From Actinoplanes couchii (GTDB lineage: Bacteria; Actinomycetota; Actinomycetes; Mycobacteriales; Micromonosporaceae): a DNA stretch of 64,000 nucleotides. This document shows, piece after piece, positions 1 to 8,093 of this stretch. The position numbers and the translations under genes were made by a program. Positions within the stretch are counted from its first letter, which is position 1, and each line of letters starts with the position of its first letter. The notes under the pieces are model-generated. The model had not been told where the DNA came from, did no database searches, and saw only the letters and a program-made list of their open reading frames with translations. The stretch is from NCBI RefSeq assembly GCF_016862075.1, contig NZ_BOMG01000042.1, forward strand, positions 62,001 through 126,000, in the 5' to 3' direction.

Positions 1-1350
1 TCGGCCGCGGTGCTGGGACTGATCGTCGTCCTGTCCGCCCGGCCGCTCTCCCTGGCGCTGGTGTTCCTGCTGGTCCCGGCCGCGTCGCTGACCGCCGCGG
101 CCACCGCCTCCGCCTCCGGCGGGCACCGGCACGACACCCCGGGACGGCTCAGCGTCGACCGGCTCACCGGCCCCGAAGACCAGACGCCGGACGTACGGAC
201 GACGCTGACCGCCGCCCGGACCGGCGACCGGCTCACCTTCAACGGCACCTCACCCGGCCCGGAGATCCGCGCGAAGGTCGGGCAGCTCGTCGAGGTCACC
301 CTGCTCAACCGGGACGTCGACAGCGGTGTCACCCTGCACTGGCACGGCGTCGACGTCCCGAACGCGGAGGACGGCGTGCCCGGCGTCACCCAGGACGCGG
401 TGCCGCCCGGTGGCCGCCACGTCTACCGGTTCGTCCCGACCCGGTCCGGCACCTTCTGGTACCACACCCACCGCGACGCCCTGCACAACGTCGAGAAAGG
501 CCTGTTCGGGGCGTTCATCGTGGACGACGCCCCGTTCGGCGGCTTCGAACGGGTGCTGTTCACCCACCACTGGGCGGGCACCGAGGACGTGCCCGCCGGC
601 CGTGAGGTCCGGTTACGCACCGTCAACAGCTCCGCCGAACCGCGGACCGTCCAGGTCGCCGGCGCCGACTTCCGGGTGACCGCCGTCGACGGCAACCCGA
701 TCCAGGGCGCCACCCCGCTCGCACCCGGCACCGACCTGGTGCTCGCCGCTGGTGGACGTTACGACCTCGGGTTCACCATGCCGCCCGGGCCGGTCACCGT
801 CGCCCTCGACGGCGAGACCCGCACGCTCAGCCCCGGTGGCACCGCCCCGCCACTCCCGGTGACGAGCCAACGACAATTCGACCCGCTGTCGTACGGTTCC
901 CCGAGCGCGCCCGTGGCCACCGGTCACCAGCGTGTGTTCGATCTGCGGCTGGACGACGGGTTCGGTTTCAGCCAGGGGCGGCTGTCGTACGTCAGCAGCC
1001 TGATCAACGGGCGGCTCTACCCGGCCGTACCCACCCTGGAAGTCGCCCACGGCGACCGGGTGAAGGTCCGCATCGCCAGCCGCAGCACCATCCAGCACCC
1101 GTTCCACCTGCACGGGCACCGCGTCCGGGTGCTGTCGCGCAACGGCGAGCCCAGCACCGGCAGCCCGTGGTGGACCGACACCCTCAACGTCGGCCGCGGC
1201 GAGCTGTACGAGATCGAGTTCACCGCCGACAACCCCGGCATCTGGATGAACCACTGCCACAACTTCCAGCACGGCGCCGACGGCATGATCCTGCACCTCG
1301 CGTATCAGGGCGTCAGCACCCCGTTCAGCTCCGACCACGCCCCCGAATGA
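1..1350 (+). CDS. Multicopper oxidase, 5' end outside the window
   Basis: The frame is open from base 1 and continues upstream. The first GTG at 10 lies inside a hydrophobic stretch, so I treat the gene as 5'-partial rather than starting there. The opening residues look like the last membrane segments of an N-terminal membrane domain, followed by a cupredoxin oxidase facing the outside. All four copper-ligand clusters are visible: HWHG near residue 113, WYHTH near 153, HPFHLHGH from 366 and HCHNFQHGADGM from 418. HCH with a downstream Met is typical of a type 1 copper site in laccase-like enzymes, which oxidise phenols or metal ions and reduce oxygen to water. The substrate cannot be told from sequence. 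It ends eight bases before the next gene, on the same strand. Confidence 0.85.
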   Translation, partial: SAAVLGLIVVLSARPLSLALVFLLVPAASLTAAATASASGGHRHDTPGRLSVDRLTGPEDQTPDVRTTLTAARTGDRLTFNGTSPGPEIRAKVGQLVEVTLLNRDVDSGVTLHWHGVDVPNAEDGVPGVTQDAVPPGGRHVYRFVPTRSGTFWYHTHRDALHNVEKGLFGAFIVDDAPFGGFERVLFTHHWAGTEDVPAGREVRLRTVNSSAEPRTVQVAGADFRVTAVDGNPIQGATPLAPGTDLVLAAGGRYDLGFTMPPGPVTVALDGETRTLSPGGTAPPLPVTSQRQFDPLSYGSPSAPVATGHQRVFDLRLDDGFGFSQGRLSYVSSLINGRLYPAVPTLEVAHGDRVKVRIASRSTIQHPFHLHGHRVRVLSRNGEPSTGSPWWTDTLNVGRGELYEIEFTADNPGIWMNHCHNFQHGADGMILHLAYQGVSTPFSSDHAPE

Positions 1351-1358
1351 GGACACCC

Positions 1359-2393
1359 ATGAGCAGCGTCGTGGAAACCACCGAGATCGTCCTGCCCGGC
1401 ATCGTCGAACCCGGCGGCCTGCAGATCCGCGTCCGGCGACTGCCGGCACCCGGACCCGGGCAGGTCGTGCTGCGGGTCGACGCCACCGGGGTGTCGTTCG
1501 CCGAACAGCAGATGCGGCTCGGCAAGTACTACGGGCAGCCGGAATTCCCGTTCGTTCCCGGCTACGACGCGGTCGGCACGGTCACCGCCGTCGGCGACGG
1601 TGCCGACCCCGGGCTGGGCGGTGGCCGGTTCGCCGTCGTCACCAAGGTCGGCGCGTGGGCCGGGCATCTCGTCGTCGACGCCGCCGCCCTGGTGCCGGTG
1701 CCGGACGGGGTCTCCTCGGCCGACGCGGAGACCGTCGTGGTCAACGGGGTCACCGCGCACCAGATGCTGTTCCGTACCGCCAAGGTCCGGTCCGGTCAGA
1801 CGATCGTGGTGCTCGGCGCCAACGGCGGGGTCGGCTCCACCCTCGTCCAGCTGGCCCGGCACCACGGGATCACGGTGATCGGGACCGCCGCCGAACGGCA
1901 CCACGCGGCCCTGACCGCCCTCGGCGCGATCCCGGTCGACTACCGGGATCCGGACATGTACCAGCGGATCCGCGAGCACGCGCCGCACGGGGTGGACGCG
2001 GTGTTCGACCATGTCGGCGGCGACGGGCTCAAGCAGTCGTGGCACCTGGTCCGCAAGGGCGGGACGCTGGTCTCCTACGGCACCGCCGCGGCCAAGGACG
2101 ACTCCGGGTCGGCGCAACTGACGTACATGAACCTGTTCTCGCAGTTGTGGATGTGGCACCTGTCGCCCAACAACCGGGGCGCCCGCTTCTACAACTTCTG
2201 GGCCGGCGAGAAGCAGACGGCCAAGTTCCGGGCCCGGCTGCGCGAGGACCTGACCGCGGTCTTCGACCTGCTCGCCGCGGGATCCATCACCGCGCAGGTC
2301 GCGGCCACGTTCCCGCTGAGCCGGGCGGCCGAGGCATTGGCCCTCGCCGAATCCCGTACCGTAGCGGGCAAGGTCATCCTCCTTCGAGAGTAG
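1359..2393 (+). CDS. Zinc-independent MDR family NADPH:quinone oxidoreductase-like protein
   Basis: A 344-residue medium-chain dehydrogenase/reductase. The Rossmann motif GANGGVGSTLVQLA lies near residue 153, and an N-terminal GroES-like fold contains EFPFVPGYDAVGTV. No structural or catalytic zinc cysteines are seen, which fits the quinone reductase / VAT1-like branch using NADPH. I chose the ATG at 1359 because GAGGA lies five bases upstream; an ATG at 1347 overlaps the oxidase stop but has no Shine-Dalgarno sequence. The LAL regulator gene begins two bases after the stop, so the pair is probably co-transcribed. The substrate is unknown; quinones or enones are the family's usual ones. Confidence 0.85.
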   Translation: MSSVVETTEIVLPGIVEPGGLQIRVRRLPAPGPGQVVLRVDATGVSFAEQQMRLGKYYGQPEFPFVPGYDAVGTVTAVGDGADPGLGGGRFAVVTKVGAWAGHLVVDAAALVPVPDGVSSADAETVVVNGVTAHQMLFRTAKVRSGQTIVVLGANGGVGSTLVQLARHHGITVIGTAAERHHAALTALGAIPVDYRDPDMYQRIREHAPHGVDAVFDHVGGDGLKQSWHLVRKGGTLVSYGTAAAKDDSGSAQLTYMNLFSQLWMWHLSPNNRGARFYNFWAGEKQTAKFRARLREDLTAVFDLLAAGSITAQVAATFPLSRAAEALALAESRTVAGKVILLRE

Positions 2394-2395
2394 AC

Positions 2396-5050
2396 ATGCC
2401 ATCCGAATCCCTCACCGGGCGCGTTCACGAACAGCGCCGTATCCGGGAGCTTCTGAGCGACGCCCGGGAGGGACGCGGCGCGGCGTTGGTTCTGCGGGGC
2501 GAGGCCGGCATCGGCAAGAGCGCATTGCTGTCGTACGCGGAACGCGCGGTGCCGTCACTCCGGGTCCTGCGTGCTTACGGGTCCGAGTTCGAGCAGGAAC
2601 TGCCGTATTCGGGGCTGCACCAGTTGTGCCGTCCGATGCTCCGGTATCTGCCGTCGCTACCTGCGCGGCACGGGGACGCCCTCGGGGTGGCGTTCGGGCT
2701 GGCCGAGGGCGCTCCGGACCCGTACCGGATCGGGCTCGCCGTTCTGGAACTGGTCACCGCCGCGGCCTCGGAGCAGCCGCTGTTGTGCCTGGTCGACGAC
2801 GCGCAGTGGGTGGACGGCGCCTCCTCGCGGGCGCTGCGTTTCCTGGCCCGCCGGGTGGCCGGGGATCCGATCGCCATCCTGTTCGCGGTCCGCACCGGGG
2901 CCCCGCCGGACAGCTTTGCTGAACTGCCCGGCCTCGTCCTTTCCGGGCTCAGTGACGACGAGGCCCGGGCCCTGCTCGCCGCGCGTAGCCCGTTCCCGCT
3001 CGACGATCAGGTCCGGGACCGGCTGATCGCCGAGGCCCGGGGGAGTCCGCTCGCGCTGCTGGAACTGCCGCGGGCCGGAGGGTACGTGCCGCCGGCCCCG
3101 TCGTCGGTGCCGAGCCGGATCGAACACGGCTTCCAGACCCGCCTCGACGGGCTCTCCGCCGAGGCGCGACTGTTACTGATCACCGCGAGCGCCGACCCGA
3201 CCGGCGATCCCGGCCTGCCCTGGACCGCGGCCCTGCACCTGGGCCTGGACCTGACCATCACCGGCAGCGAGGCGGCCGGCACCGGGCTGGCCGAGTTCGG
3301 GCACCGGATCCGGTTCTGTCATCCGCTGGCCCGGTCGGCGGTCTACCGGGCCGCCACCCCCGGCGAACGCCACCTGGTCCACCGGGCCCTGGCCGAGGCC
3401 ACCGACCCGGCGACCGCCCCCGACCGGCGGGCCTGGCACCGCGCCCACGCCAGCGCCGGCCCCGACGACCGGGTGGCCGCCGAGTTGGAACAGTGCGCCT
3501 CCCGGGCCCAGGATCGGGGCGGCATCGCGGCGGCCGCGGCCTTCCTGGAGCAGGCGGTCGCGCTGTCCCTGAACGCCGACCAGCGGATCACCCGCACCCT
3601 GGCCGCCGCCCAGGCCCACTTCGACGCCGGCACTTCCGAAACCACCGCGGAACTCCTGGCCACCCTGGACTCCACCGGGATGGGCGTACACCAGCGGGCC
3701 CGGGTCGATCAGATGCGCGGGCGGATCGCGTTCACCCGTGACCACGACGATGCCGGCCCGCTGCTGATGGTGCGTGCCGCACAACGCCTGGCGCCGGTGG
3801 ACCGGGCCGCCGCCCGCGGCTGTTTCCTGGACGCCCTGGAGATGAGCCTGGTGGTGGGCCGGGGCGGCGGGGTGATCCGGCAGGTGGTGGCCGCCGCCCG
3901 GGAGACCCTCCCGCCACCCGCCTCCCGAACCGCATCATCCGCGCCGGACCTGCTGGACACCGTGATCGCCCTGGTGACCGGCGGGTTCGCCGAGGCGGCG
4001 AAGTGGACCGCCGACGAGTGGACCGAGCATCCGGCGCTGTCCACGATGATCGCCATCGAGCTGTGGGATCCGGACACCCACGCCGACATCGCCGACTGGC
4101 TGGTCAAGGTGGGCCGCGACGCGGGTTCCCCGTTGACACTGCGGCTGGGACTCGCGCAGAAGGCGGTGGCCGCCACCATGAACGGCGACCTCGGCCAGGC
4201 GATCACCGTGACCGCGGAGGAGGCCGCGATCGCCGACGCCACCGATGCCGTCCCGCTGCTGCACCACCGCCTGCACCTGGCCGCCCAACGGGGTCGCCGC
4301 GACGAGTTCACCGCCCTCGCCTTCACCGGCCCGACCCGGGCCGCGGCGGCCCGGGTGATGAATCTGCACTCCTCGGCGGCCACCCTCTACAACGGGCTCG
4401 CCGACTACCCGGCCGCGCTGGCAGCCGCCCGCCGGGCCACCGCGACGGCCGACGCCTTCCTGACCGGCGCGGCCCTGCCGGAGCTGGTGGAGGCCGCTAT
4501 CCGCTGCGAGGAGCCGGCCGTGGCAGTCGAGGCACTGGAGGCGCTGACCGCCCGCACCGAGGCCAGCGGCACCACCGCGGGCCGGGGAATGGCCGCGTAC
4601 GCCCGAGGATTGGTCACCGGCACCGAGGACGATTTCCGGCAGTCGATCGAGCTGCTCACCGAGGGTCCGCTGACCCCCTACCTGGGCCGGGCCCACCTGC
4701 TATACGGCGAATGGCTACGCCGCAACGCCCGCCGCCGGGACTGCCGCCCTCACCTGAGAACCGCCCACGAACTGCTGACCGCCTCCGGCAGCGAGGGTTT
4801 CGCCAAGCGGGCCGCCGACGAGCTGCGGGCGACCGGCGAGAAGGTGTTCTCCCGCCCGGGAGATCCGTTCGAGAGCCTGACCATGCAGGAGGTGGCCATC
4901 GCCCGCCTGGTGGGTGCCGGCGCCACGTCGCTGGAGGTGGCCGCCCAGCTGTTTCTGAGCAAGCGCACGGTGGACGCCCACCTGCGCAACATCTTCCGCA
5001 AGCTGGGCTTGACCTCCCGCCGCCAGCTGAAGAACCACCCAGGCCTCTGA
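2396..5050 (+). CDS. LuxR-family transcriptional regulator of the LAL type (AAA ATPase plus HTH)
   Basis: An 884-residue protein with the large ATP-binding LuxR (LAL/MalT-like) layout. Walker A GEAGIGKSAL is near residue 36, a Walker B-like LLCLVDDAQWVDG near 129, then a long helical region resembling TPRs and a C-terminal LuxR helix-turn-helix from about 828, where SKRTVDAHLRNIFRKLGL is the recognition region. Such proteins are ligand- and ATP-responsive activators, often of secondary metabolism or sugar use. It lies two bases behind the oxidoreductase gene. A rare TTA leucine codon at 3173-3175 could place it under bldA-type developmental control. The target is unknown; the upstream redox genes are candidates. 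Confidence 0.88.
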   Translation: MPSESLTGRVHEQRRIRELLSDAREGRGAALVLRGEAGIGKSALLSYAERAVPSLRVLRAYGSEFEQELPYSGLHQLCRPMLRYLPSLPARHGDALGVAFGLAEGAPDPYRIGLAVLELVTAAASEQPLLCLVDDAQWVDGASSRALRFLARRVAGDPIAILFAVRTGAPPDSFAELPGLVLSGLSDDEARALLAARSPFPLDDQVRDRLIAEARGSPLALLELPRAGGYVPPAPSSVPSRIEHGFQTRLDGLSAEARLLLITASADPTGDPGLPWTAALHLGLDLTITGSEAAGTGLAEFGHRIRFCHPLARSAVYRAATPGERHLVHRALAEATDPATAPDRRAWHRAHASAGPDDRVAAELEQCASRAQDRGGIAAAAAFLEQAVALSLNADQRITRTLAAAQAHFDAGTSETTAELLATLDSTGMGVHQRARVDQMRGRIAFTRDHDDAGPLLMVRAAQRLAPVDRAAARGCFLDALEMSLVVGRGGGVIRQVVAAARETLPPPASRTASSAPDLLDTVIALVTGGFAEAAKWTADEWTEHPALSTMIAIELWDPDTHADIADWLVKVGRDAGSPLTLRLGLAQKAVAATMNGDLGQAITVTAEEAAIADATDAVPLLHHRLHLAAQRGRRDEFTALAFTGPTRAAAARVMNLHSSAATLYNGLADYPAALAAARRATATADAFLTGAALPELVEAAIRCEEPAVAVEALEALTARTEASGTTAGRGMAAYARGLVTGTEDDFRQSIELLTEGPLTPYLGRAHLLYGEWLRRNARRRDCRPHLRTAHELLTASGSEGFAKRAADELRATGEKVFSRPGDPFESLTMQEVAIARLVGAGATSLEVAAQLFLSKRTVDAHLRNIFRKLGLTSRRQLKNHPGL

Positions 5051-5083
5051 CCAGCCGATCCAGGCTCCCAGGAAGGAAACATC

Positions 5084-5602
5084 GTGAAGCAGGAGCACGT
5101 GGTCCCCGCGCCCACCCCGCGGCTGGCGTTCCGGCCGATGGAGGTGGACGACCTCGACGACATGGCCGCGATTCTCGGGGATCCGGACGTGATGCGGTAC
5201 TACCCGCGGCCCAAGACCCGGGACGAGGCCCGGGGCTGGATCGACTGGAACCAGCGCCTTTACCGGCAGGAAGGCCACGGGCTCTGGGTGGTGACGCTCC
5301 GGTCCACCGGTGAGTTCGTCGGCGACTGTGGGCTTACTCCGCAAGAGGTCGAGGGGGTCACCGACGTCGAAGTCGGCTACCACGTGCGGGCCGACCTGCA
5401 GGGTCACGGCTACGCCACCGAGGCCGCCACCGCCTGCCGGGACCACGCCCGCGACGTGCTCGGCGTGCGCCGGCTCATCGCGATCATCCACCCGGACAAC
5501 GTCCCCTCGCAGCGGGTCGCGGAGAAGAGCGGCCTCGCCTACGAACGCGACGCCACCTACCGTGGCACCCAGAGCGTCCGGATCTACGCCGCGGCCCTGT
5601 GA
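5084..5602 (+). CDS. GNAT family N-acetyltransferase (RimJ/RimL-like)
   Basis: A 172-residue GNAT protein. The early RLAFRPMEVDDLDDMAAIL is the usual beta1-alpha1 opening, and GYHVRADLQGHGYATEAA contains the acetyl-CoA pyrophosphate-binding loop (R/Q-x-x-G-x-G/A type, here LQGHGYA). HPDNVPSQRVAEKSGL is the typical C-terminal motif of the RimJ/RimL branch that acetylates N-terminal or small-molecule amines. The GTG start is supported by AGGAAGGA at 5070-5077. It lies 33 bases after the LAL gene and may share its transcript. The acceptor is unknown. Confidence 0.88.
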   Translation: MKQEHVVPAPTPRLAFRPMEVDDLDDMAAILGDPDVMRYYPRPKTRDEARGWIDWNQRLYRQEGHGLWVVTLRSTGEFVGDCGLTPQEVEGVTDVEVGYHVRADLQGHGYATEAATACRDHARDVLGVRRLIAIIHPDNVPSQRVAEKSGLAYERDATYRGTQSVRIYAAAL

Positions 5603-5662
5603 CGGCCGGTAGGTATCGATTGCCGACGCGAGTGGACCGGCCCACTGGCCAGGATCTACCGC

Positions 5663-6559
5663 ATGAAAGCGCCGTCAATCGCGTCCTGGGACCGGTCGAT
5701 GATGGTTCTGGCTGTGGGCATGGCGGTTCTCACCGCCGTCACCGCGGTCGGGATCCTCGTCGACGATCGGGTTCTCACCGGCGCTCCCATCTGGCTCAAA
5801 CCGTTCAAGTTCTCGGTGTCGATCCTGCTGTACTCGCTGGCCCTCGCCTGGATGCTGTCGCTGCTCCCACGGCGCAGCCCGGTTGCTGAACGGTCCGCGT
5901 TCGTCATCGTCCTCGCGTTGTTCGTCGAGATGGCGATCGTCGTCGTGCAGGTGATCCGGGGGACCACCAGCCACTTCAACATGAGTACGCCGTTCGACAC
6001 CGCCCTGTGGAACACCATGTTCGCCGCGATCATCGCGTTGTTCTTCGCACACGTGCTGATCGCCGTCGCGGTGCTGCGGGCCCGGATCCGGGACCGGGTG
6101 GTCAAGACCGGGATCGGGCTCGGTCTCGGGGTGTCCTGGCTGGGCCTGGTGGTGGCGGCGCCGATGCAGAGCGCGCACACCGTCGGCGTCCCGGACGGCG
6201 GCCCGGGGCTGCCGGTCACCGGCTGGAGCACGGCCGGCGGCGACCTGCGGATCGGGCACTTCATCGGCCTGCACGCGCTGCAGGTGCTGCCGCTGCTGGC
6301 CTGGGCACTGAACCGGTACGCCACCCGGCTGCCGGAGACCGCCCGGGTCCGGCTGCTGCTGGTCGCCGGAGCCGGGTACGCGGGCCTGACCGTGCTCACC
6401 ACCTGGCAGGCCCTGCGCGGACAGCCACTGTTCGAACCGGACGGGCTGACCCTGGGCGTGCTCGCGGGGCTGATCCTCGCGGTGCTGGCCGGGGCGGCAC
6501 TGTCGGTCACCCGTACCGGCGAAGGCAGTCCGTCGGTCTCCGGGGTGTCCATCGGCTGA
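5663..6559 (+). CDS. Polytopic membrane protein of unknown function
   Basis: A 298-residue integral membrane protein with roughly eight hydrophobic helices, separated by short basic loops such as LRARIRDRVVK. A conserved-looking FKFSVSILLYSLALAW segment follows the first helix, and histidines lie in IGHFIGLHALQ. The pattern resembles uncharacterised actinobacterial membrane proteins; I do not recognise a named family. The ATG at 5663 is the first in frame, preceded by AGGAT. The downstream 160 bases hold no convincing complete gene. On the minus strand at about 6595-6675 a short open stretch (TGYLEQFAPSTAANAPAGSW then stop) looks like the end of a lost gene, but this is weak. Confidence 0.7.
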   Translation: MKAPSIASWDRSMMVLAVGMAVLTAVTAVGILVDDRVLTGAPIWLKPFKFSVSILLYSLALAWMLSLLPRRSPVAERSAFVIVLALFVEMAIVVVQVIRGTTSHFNMSTPFDTALWNTMFAAIIALFFAHVLIAVAVLRARIRDRVVKTGIGLGLGVSWLGLVVAAPMQSAHTVGVPDGGPGLPVTGWSTAGGDLRIGHFIGLHALQVLPLLAWALNRYATRLPETARVRLLLVAGAGYAGLTVLTTWQALRGQPLFEPDGLTLGVLAGLILAVLAGAALSVTRTGEGSPSVSGVSIG

Positions 6560-6720
6560 CCGGCAGGGAACCACCGACCTGGACCGGGCGGTCGGTCACC
6601 AGCTGCCGGCCGGGGCGTTGGCGGCCGTCGACGGGGCGAACTGCTCGAGGTAGCCGGTCCGGGGCCTGCCCAGAGCCTGATCTGCGCATAACCTGGTGGC
6701 CGAGGGAAAGGGGCCGCCAC

Positions 6721-6810
6721 ATGGCGAAGCTGGTCCACGTGACGAATGTGTCGCTCGACGGGTTCATCGAGGACCTCGTCGACCTCCACCACCGCGTCGT
6801 CACCGGGTGA
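6721..6810 (+). pseudogene. Truncated dihydrofolate-reductase-family start (29 codons)
   Basis: An ATG preceded by a purine-rich AGGGAAAGGGG opens 29 codons beginning MAKLVHVTNVSLDGFIED. That is the standard first strand of the RibD-C/DHFR-like family (compare the intact relative here at 34988, which has VTMSLDGFIAPED). After about 18 recognisable residues homology stops and the frame ends at 6808-6810. It overlaps the next gene's start as GTGA, so it now looks like a short leader peptide coupled to the kinase gene. The remnant reading is confident; a regulatory role is speculation. Confidence 0.6.
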
Positions 6811-7685
6811 GGATCCCGGCCCGGCTCGTCACCAACCTGCCCCGCTACTACGGCGACCGCGGCCGGGCCTGGCTCGCCGACGCGCCACGACTGGTGGCCA
6901 ACCGGCTGGCCGAGTGGGCTCTCACCGTCGACGGCCCGCCCATGTGCGGTGAGGTCGCCCTGGTGATCCCGGTCCGGGGCCCCGACGGCCCGGCCGCGCT
7001 CAAGCTTCAGATCGACGACCCCGAGCACCCCGGCGAGGCTGCCGCCCTGCGGACCTGGAACGGCGACGGCGCGGTACGCCTGCTCCGCGAGCACGACGGC
7101 GCGCTGCTGCTCGAACGCCTCGATTCCGGGCGTGACCTGCGCGGTGTCCACGACGGGCAGGCCGCCCGGATCATCGCCGGGCTGCTGCTCCGGCTCAACG
7201 CCCACCGGGCCCCGGCGGGTGTCCGGAGTCTCGCCGACGTGACCGCGCGGATGCTGGCGGACGTTCCGGCCGCGGCCGCCCGGCTGACCGATCCGGCCGC
7301 CGGAAAGCTGCTTCTGACCTGGGCCGATGCGGTGCGGGAGGTGGCCGGTGACTGCGGCGACCGGCTGTTGCACTGGGACCTGCACCACCAGAACGTGCTG
7401 GCCGGCGACAGCGGCGACTGGGTGGCGATCGACCCCAAACCGCTGGCCGGTGATCCGGCGTTCGAGCTGCTCCCGGTGCTGCAGAACCAGTGGCCGGCGG
7501 ACGGCGATCCGCGCCGGGCCGTCCGCCGCCGGTTCGAGGTGATGGTCGAGGTGATGGGGCTGGACCGGGAACGGGCGGTGCGCTGGACCCTCGGCCGCAC
7601 CCTGCAGAACTCGCTGTGGACCGTCGAGGACGGCGGGCACGCTCTGGAGGCCGAGCAGGTTCTGGTGGCTGAGGCACTCGGTTAA
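6807..7685 (+). CDS. APH(6)/hydroxyurea-type aminoglycoside phosphotransferase family kinase
   Basis: A 292-residue protein from a GTG at 6807 that overlaps the preceding stop by GTGA. The phosphotransfer motif HWDLHHQNVLAG (catalytic Asp, His, Asn) and the metal-binding IDPKPLAGDPAFE are clear, and this exact arrangement is characteristic of the APH(6) streptomycin 6-kinase / hydroxyurea kinase family. Members phosphorylate streptomycin, but many chromosomal homologues have no shown resistance role. Upstream GPDGPAALKLQIDDPEHPGEAAAL is the N-lobe nucleotide region with the ATP-binding Lys and the following Glu. No resistance phenotype can be concluded from sequence. Confidence 0.82.
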   Translation: MRIPARLVTNLPRYYGDRGRAWLADAPRLVANRLAEWALTVDGPPMCGEVALVIPVRGPDGPAALKLQIDDPEHPGEAAALRTWNGDGAVRLLREHDGALLLERLDSGRDLRGVHDGQAARIIAGLLLRLNAHRAPAGVRSLADVTARMLADVPAAAARLTDPAAGKLLLTWADAVREVAGDCGDRLLHWDLHHQNVLAGDSGDWVAIDPKPLAGDPAFELLPVLQNQWPADGDPRRAVRRRFEVMVEVMGLDRERAVRWTLGRTLQNSLWTVEDGGHALEAEQVLVAEALG

Positions 7686-7748
7686 CCGGAACGGGTCGGT
7701 GGTTCGGGTGACATTTCCCGGGGCGGATCCTGACTACTGTGGATTGCC

Positions 7749-8093
7749 ATGGAGCACCCTGAATCGTGGGATGACGAGACCCTTCAGGACGCGATCGCCG
7801 TACTCCGGCACGTGGCTCGGTGGCAGTTGACCCCGGACCGCTGGGCCCATGTGGATCAGGCCGTCGCCCGCCTCGGGACCGCGCTGACGGACGGTGACGC
7901 CGCCGGGATCCGGGAGGCCGTGATCGACCTGGAGCTGAGCGGGCCGACCCGGGCGCTGCGGATCGGGAGCGCCGTGATCGTCGGCATCCCGGAACCGGTG
8001 CTCGACCGCCGCACCACCCTGGTGCACGCGCTGGAACAGCGCCGGCTCCAGGGCCGGACGGGGGTGGCCGGTGACCGCGGGCAGGCTCGATGA
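7749..8093 (+). CDS. CATRA-associated small protein-like
   Basis: A 114-residue, mostly helical protein. The block VLRHVARWQLTPDRWAHVDQ followed by an alternating helix (ARLGTALTDGDAAGIREAV) matches, from memory, the small partner protein annotated next to CATRA (caspase/TPR-repeat-associated) conflict proteins in actinobacteria. There is no signal peptide or membrane segment. Its last 23 bases overlap the start of the larger partner gene, so the two are translationally coupled and probably form one complex or toxin/regulator pair. The family call is recall plus context, not a search. Confidence 0.6.
   Translation: MEHPESWDDETLQDAIAVLRHVARWQLTPDRWAHVDQAVARLGTALTDGDAAGIREAVIDLELSGPTRALRIGSAVIVGIPEPVLDRRTTLVHALEQRRLQGRTGVAGDRGQAR

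Noticed and set aside
1347-1358. ATG at 1347 overlapping the oxidase stop as the start of the MDR gene
   Set aside because: No Shine-Dalgarno sequence precedes it, whereas GAGGA sits five bases before the ATG at 1359.
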